From the NCBI RefSeq assembly GCF_964340395.1, contig NC_135554.1, forward strand, positions 25,279,092 through 25,343,091: a stretch of DNA of 64,000 nucleotides. The letters are read 5' to 3'. A program made the translations under genes and the position numbers. This DNA comes from Glandiceps talaboti (taxonomy: Eukaryota; Hemichordata; Enteropneusta; Spengelidae). The notes beneath the pieces were generated by a model. That model was not told the DNA's origin, made no database searches, and saw only the letters and a program-made list of their open reading frames with translations. This document shows positions 59,831 through 64,000 of this stretch, one piece after another (the first letter of the stretch is position 1; every line of letters starts with the position of its first letter).

Positions 59831-60990
59831 ACAGCTGGGGTGGTCTATACCATTGTCACTTATTAGATGCGGTAACTAAAGGTATAGTTATGAACCGCAC
59901 GTACGTTACAAAATGGGTAACCGAAAAAAATGCATTGCTTCTGCATATGGAAAAATAATTTGATGCAGGAATGACAAAAGAAAAAAAAATGCTGTCACAG
60001 GGATGGGGAAACACATTTGCTGTCATACCCACTTCCTCCACCAACACCCCCGAAATCAAATGGTTCTCCCCTTAAGACGAGTAGGCTTGAACAAATCTAA
60101 ACTGGTGATCAAAATATCCACGACTTCCAAACCAGATCTGCCACAATGTTGAAGATAGTGTTGGCCATCACCTTTATTTCCATGGTGCAAGCTATGCCCT
60201 GGGAAAGATATGCCGAGGTTAGTTGTTTCATCAGAATAATATAGAGAGCAAAATAGCTTCCAGTTACTAAATCTAGGCTCATCTTCACATTTTTAATTTC
60301 AAGTTCTTTGCTGATGTAAAGATCTCTTTCCCCTGACAAAATGCAAATCTTATTATATATTTGTTTACCATCAACCTGTGGTCAGGGTTAAAACGTTAAT
60401 AGCTGATATCGTAGCGGTCAGTGAAGTGTCTATAAATTGAATTTAGACAATAATATATACCATGGTTTTAATCATAATCAGAAATACCGTAAGAAAATTT
60501 TGAAAAATTCAGTTCATTTTTATACTATACTTTTTTTATATATCCTCTTCGACTTAATGTGTGCTCATTGATAACATTCTTAGTTCATGTATAGTACAGT
60601 TTTCATCTGAATTTACCGAGTATCGGCCGCCCCAAATTTGATGGCGGTTTTGAGTAGGACTTGTTGGATCATGAATACTAAACTATACTACGTTTACATG
60701 TCACAATGTTTAATAAAAGACTCTTCCTATTCTTCTCAAGTGATCTTGTTTACGATGTCGACAATAACTGTTTCTTTAAATTATTCCACCACTTGACTGA
60801 TGTAATTCCAAAGGTTGTATGTATTGCCTTTGTCATGTTTGTGGCGGGTAAAATTCAGTATGAATAGTGACTTCTATAGCCTTCGCAGCACGGGTTCAAA
60901 CACGGCCCCAATCAATCACAAGAGTGAACAATGTTCCTCAGCGGTGGCAGTCTCGGAGAACAAGACTATATGGTTCTTATTAGTACACTC
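59310..60990 (+). repeat. Duplicated unit, copy A
   Basis: From AACATAAATGCTGACAGGTA to TATATGGTTCTTATTAG this is collinear with 61800-64000 at high identity, apart from the 247-bp foldback insertion and a (TA)n-containing insert in copy B. It contains part of the LINE fragment and the signal-peptide exon candidate. Confidence 0.92.
60146..60217 (+). CDS. Candidate signal-peptide first exon, copy A
   Basis: ATG in good context (CCACAATG) opens 24 codons, MLKIVLAITFISMVQAMPWE and RYAE, followed by GAG|GTTAGT, a possible donor. The first 16-17 residues are a textbook secretory signal peptide with cleavage near VQA-MP. The paralogous copy at 62985-63056 conserves the frame with mostly conservative changes (M13I, M17I, E20D). 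I find no following exon before the second copy, so this copy may be partial. It resembles the start of secreted proteases such as cathepsin L-type zymogens, but that is speculation. Confidence 0.35.
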
Positions 60991-61780
60991 AATATCGCTA
61001 TTTATAGTTAAAAACTGTTGACAGGCGTCAACCAGGACTTGTTCATTATTTTGTAATAAGTCTGAATGTTGTAATCAATGTTAAGCCGCTTCTTATTTTA
61101 AAGAAGAGATCACAGACAACGCGCATGTAAAGCATTTATTTTTATTTTTTTTAGAAATTTATCACAAATTTATTCATAAATGATTTCTGGTTGTCTGTTA
61201 AAATGATACGAGTATTATAAGATCGCATAGGACTTTGAGTTGTCACCGAAGTGGTTAGCAATCATTGCAGTCCTGCTATCCTAAAGTAACTGAATGTATT
61301 TTCGGAACAACTATGTATGTGAATCTTGATAGTATTATGTGAGTTTGCTAGTGACTACTGTTTTTGTTTTAATTAGTTTGGTGAATTAGGGTCATTGTAG
61401 ACTCATTGCAGTTGTAATTCGGCACATAATCAACTGATTGAGCTGAAAGTTAGCCCCTGACTTCATGATGTAGGTGTTGAATTGTAATACTACCAATATC
61501 TCTGATGCTTAAGACTAACGGTATGATAAAAATAATCTGACCATACTGACCCGATACTGCTCACTGTTGCGTAAAATATAACCCTACCAGATTCCATCGG
61601 TGTTAAAAACTGGCCGTCCCTCAACTTTCTTTCTCTAAAACATAACCCTACCATTGATACAGTAGTTCAAACACACTGTCTAAATGCTGAGTAGGACACG
61701 AGTCCCAGAATCAGTGGTAAGTTAATTATCATAGAGAAAAAAGATAAATAAACTTTTTAATACTGAACTTTGCATAGAAC
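60991..61780. other. Spacer between duplicated units
   Basis: About 800 bp of unremarkable A+T-rich DNA. I see no gene or repeat, and no exon that would continue the signal-peptide candidate of copy A. Confidence 0.5.
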
Positions 61781-61944
61781 GAAGATTTCGTGTTGGAACA
61801 TAAATGTTAATTAAATCTGACAGGTATAATGGTGCTACGTGATTGATTATCTTGAAAGTGATCTCACCTTGAACGTAATAAATCACGTGGCACCATTATA
61901 CCTGTCAGATTTAATTAGCATTTATGTTCCAACACAAAATCTTG
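61781..61944. repeat. Inverted repeat, 64-bp arms
   Basis: GTTGGAACATAAATGTTAAT + TAAATCTGACAGGTATAATGG at 61781-61844 is repeated in reverse at 61881-61944 with few mismatches, around a 36-bp loop. Copy A has only a single arm (59308-59350), so the second arm arose by inverted duplication in copy B. Confidence 0.9.
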
Positions 61945-62070
61945 GTTCTGCTGAAAAGCTAGGATTTTGAAATTAATCCTAGCCTCAACTTGGAGCCAAT
62001 GTAAGTCAATGAGTTCAGGAGAATTAAATATGGTCGAATTTACTTGTATAACTGACGAGACGGGCTGCAG

Positions 62071-62317
62071 CCACAGGCATTTGTTTCCCGAGTTATGGCT
62101 CAGAATATTTCTATCAGAATACAATAAAATGACGATAATATCGACAACGTGTCTTCCTTCGCATTTAGTGAAACTGTGCGATCACAGAAACATGTGTAAT
62201 TTTACCCCTTTCATATAGTGTTGGTTTAATAACGTCAATATTAACGATATTATCGTCATTTTATTGTATTCTGATAGAAATATTCTGAGCCATAACTCGG
62301 GAAACAAATGCCTGTGG
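62071..62317. mobile_element. Foldback DNA element with 73-bp perfect inverted ends and CTGCAG target duplication
   Basis: Left arm 62071-62143 starts CCACAGGCATTTGTTTCCCG; right arm 62245-62317 is its exact reverse complement. CTGCAG flanks both sides (62065-62070 and 62318-62323). Copy A has the uninterrupted empty site (GGGCTGCAGCATTCC near 59490-59504). The central 101 bp have no coding frame. It is a non-autonomous transposon of unassigned superfamily, young by arm identity. Confidence 0.92.
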
Positions 62318-62984
62318 CTGCAGCATTCCTAAGTGACGGCAGACGATTTATCTGGTATTTTGGAATTCCATACAATAGACCATTGCATCGAGTCAGGATG
62401 TCACAAATGCTTTGTCTAACAGTTTGCGAATTTTTCCAATCTTGTGTAATGAAAAGTAACCATTCTTGCAAATATGACTAATCTGATCAGACATGAAGCC
62501 GTCCCTACGTAGAGTAACACTGAGATTACGGACTGGGGTAGAGGGTGTGATGTCGAGCACGCCAATTTTCAGGCTGGTCAGTTCTACTACGTTGGTTTTT
62601 AACCACCACGAGAACTTTATCACCCCAGTTTTGCCATCGTTTCAGACCAGTCAACCATACACTTGTACAGCTGGGGGCGGTCTATACCACTATCACTTAT
62701 TAGATGGGGTAACTAAAGGTATAGTTATGAACCGCATGTTACAAAATTGGTAACCGAGTAAAAAAGGGCATTGCTTCTGCATAATTTTATGGAAAAAATA
62801 ATTTGATGCAGGACTGATAATAGAAAAAAAATTGTCACAGTGAGGGGGAAAACAATTTGCGGCTGCCATACCCATTTCCTCCACCCCACCCCCCGAAATA
62901 AAATGGTTCTACCCTTAAGACGAGTAGGCTTGAACAAATCTAAACTGGTGATCAAAATATCCACGACTTCCCAGCTCTGCCAAA

Positions 62985-63056
62985 ATGTTGAAGATAGTGT
63001 TGGCCATCACCTTTATTTCCATAGTGCAAGCTATACCCTGGGATAGATATGCTGAG
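62985..63056 (+). CDS. Candidate signal-peptide first exon, copy B
   Basis: Reads MLKIVLAITFISIVQAIPWD and RYAE, then GAG|GTTAGT. The frame, length and hydrophobic core match copy A, with no stops or indels over 72 bases. Any downstream exons would lie beyond the window. Confidence 0.38.
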
Positions 63057-63200
63057 GTTAGTTGTTTCATCAGAATATAGAGCAAATATCCTTCCAGTTA
63101 CTAAATCTAGGCTCATCTTCACATTTTTAATTTCAAGTTCTTTGCTGATGTAAATGCAAATCTTATGTAACATATATGTGGGGACAGTTTTGCTTAGTTT

Positions 63201-63306
<106 letters not shown>

Positions 63307-64000
63307 CAATATATGTAAAATGTCTATACTGGAGTAAACAGTACTCAATACAGTCATATCTATGTAGAGTGGCAATAGCATGAAACAAAGTATATATATA
63401 TATATATTTGTTTACCATCAACCTGTGGTCAGGGTTAAAACGTTAATAGCTGATATCGTAGCGGTCAGTGAAGTGTCTATAAATTGAATTTAGACAATAA
63501 TAGTATATACCATGGTTTTAATCATGATCAGAAAATTTTGAAAAACTTAGTTCATTTGAATACTATACTTATTACACGCTCTTCGACTTAATGTGTGCTG
63601 ATTGATAACATTCTGTATTTGTTAGTTCATGTATGTACAGTTTTCATTTGAATTAAAATATTGAAATTCACCAAGTATCGGCCACCCTAAATTTGATGGC
63701 GGTTTTGAGTAGTACTTGTTGGATCATGAATACATATCACAATGTTACTTCCCATTCTTCTCAAGTGATCTTGTATGCGTTGTCGACAATAACTGTTTCT
63801 TTAAATGACCTGACTGTCATTCCGAAGGTTGTATGTATTACCTTTGTCATGTTTGTGGCGGGTAAAAGTCAGTATGAATAGTGACTTCTATAGCCTTCAT
63901 AGCACGGGTTCAAACGTGGCCCCAATCAATCGCAAGAGTGAACAACAATGTTCCTCAGCGGTGGCAGTCTCGGAGAACTAGAATATATGGTTCTTATTCG

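Noticed and set aside
60109-60339. 76-aa minus-strand frame conserved in both duplicated units
   Set aside because: It is antisense to the signal-peptide candidate, is disrupted in copy B and has no domain; the plus-strand frame is better conserved.
60885-60925. tRNA-like B box (GGGTTCAAACACGGCC)
   Set aside because: No matching A box or cloverleaf could be built around it in either duplicated unit.

Overview
This is animal nuclear DNA, A+T rich. It has spliced genes with many short, phase-consistent exons, introns of about 0.1-5 kb, very dense micro- and minisatellites, and remnants of LINEs and small non-autonomous DNA elements. The gene set (MTG1, TRAPPC10, a NACHT/TPR STAND protein, a GLYAT-type acyltransferase, an intronless rhodopsin-class GPCR) and the close, vertebrate-like protein lengths suggest a slowly evolving invertebrate such as a hemichordate, cephalochordate or lophotrochozoan. 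The species cannot be fixed from the sequence alone.

Layout: (1) 193-5755 minus, a complete 10-coding-exon MTG1 gene (mitoribosome GTPase, 334 aa), whose 5' noncoding exon lies near 6258-6345. (2) A short shared promoter interval (about 6346-6530) separates it from a divergently transcribed plus-strand gene whose coding exons run 8225-30184. I assembled 22 coding exons giving about 1016 aa: an MGCGSS N-terminus (likely acylated), a DUF4062-like domain, a P-loop/Walker B NTPase and a TPR-like helical C-terminus. (3) 30185-33766 holds its 3' UTR, a 385-bp Harbinger-like MITE and a LINE 3' remnant. (4) 33767-34666 is an intronless GLYAT-family N-acyltransferase. (5) 34667-39003 is intergenic and full of tetranucleotide arrays. 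(6) 39004-40032 is an intronless class A GPCR. (7) 43056-58094 minus is a complete 20-exon TRAPPC10 gene (TRAPPII subunit, 1183 aa), convergent with the GPCR. (8) 59170-64000 contains a tandem duplication of at least 1.7 kb. Each copy carries a CR1-like LINE fragment and a short signal-peptide-coding first-exon candidate. One copy is interrupted by a 247-bp foldback element with 73-bp perfect inverted ends and a clean target-site duplication.

Three observations stand out. First, two of about 49 introns are U12-type AT-AC introns, one in MTG1 and one in TRAPPC10. Both have the same nine-base donor, recognisable branch sites and exact protein-alignment support. Second, a recurring structure: tandem arrays that start inside a coding exon, run across the splice donor and continue into the intron, so that the exon end (and sometimes the donor) is copied from 2 to about 14 times. 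This occurs at six or more separate exon borders in two genes. Third, the young foldback insertion has its empty site preserved in the neighbouring paralogous copy.

All splice coordinates were derived by eye from reading frame, splice consensus and remembered family sequences. No searches or transcript data were available.
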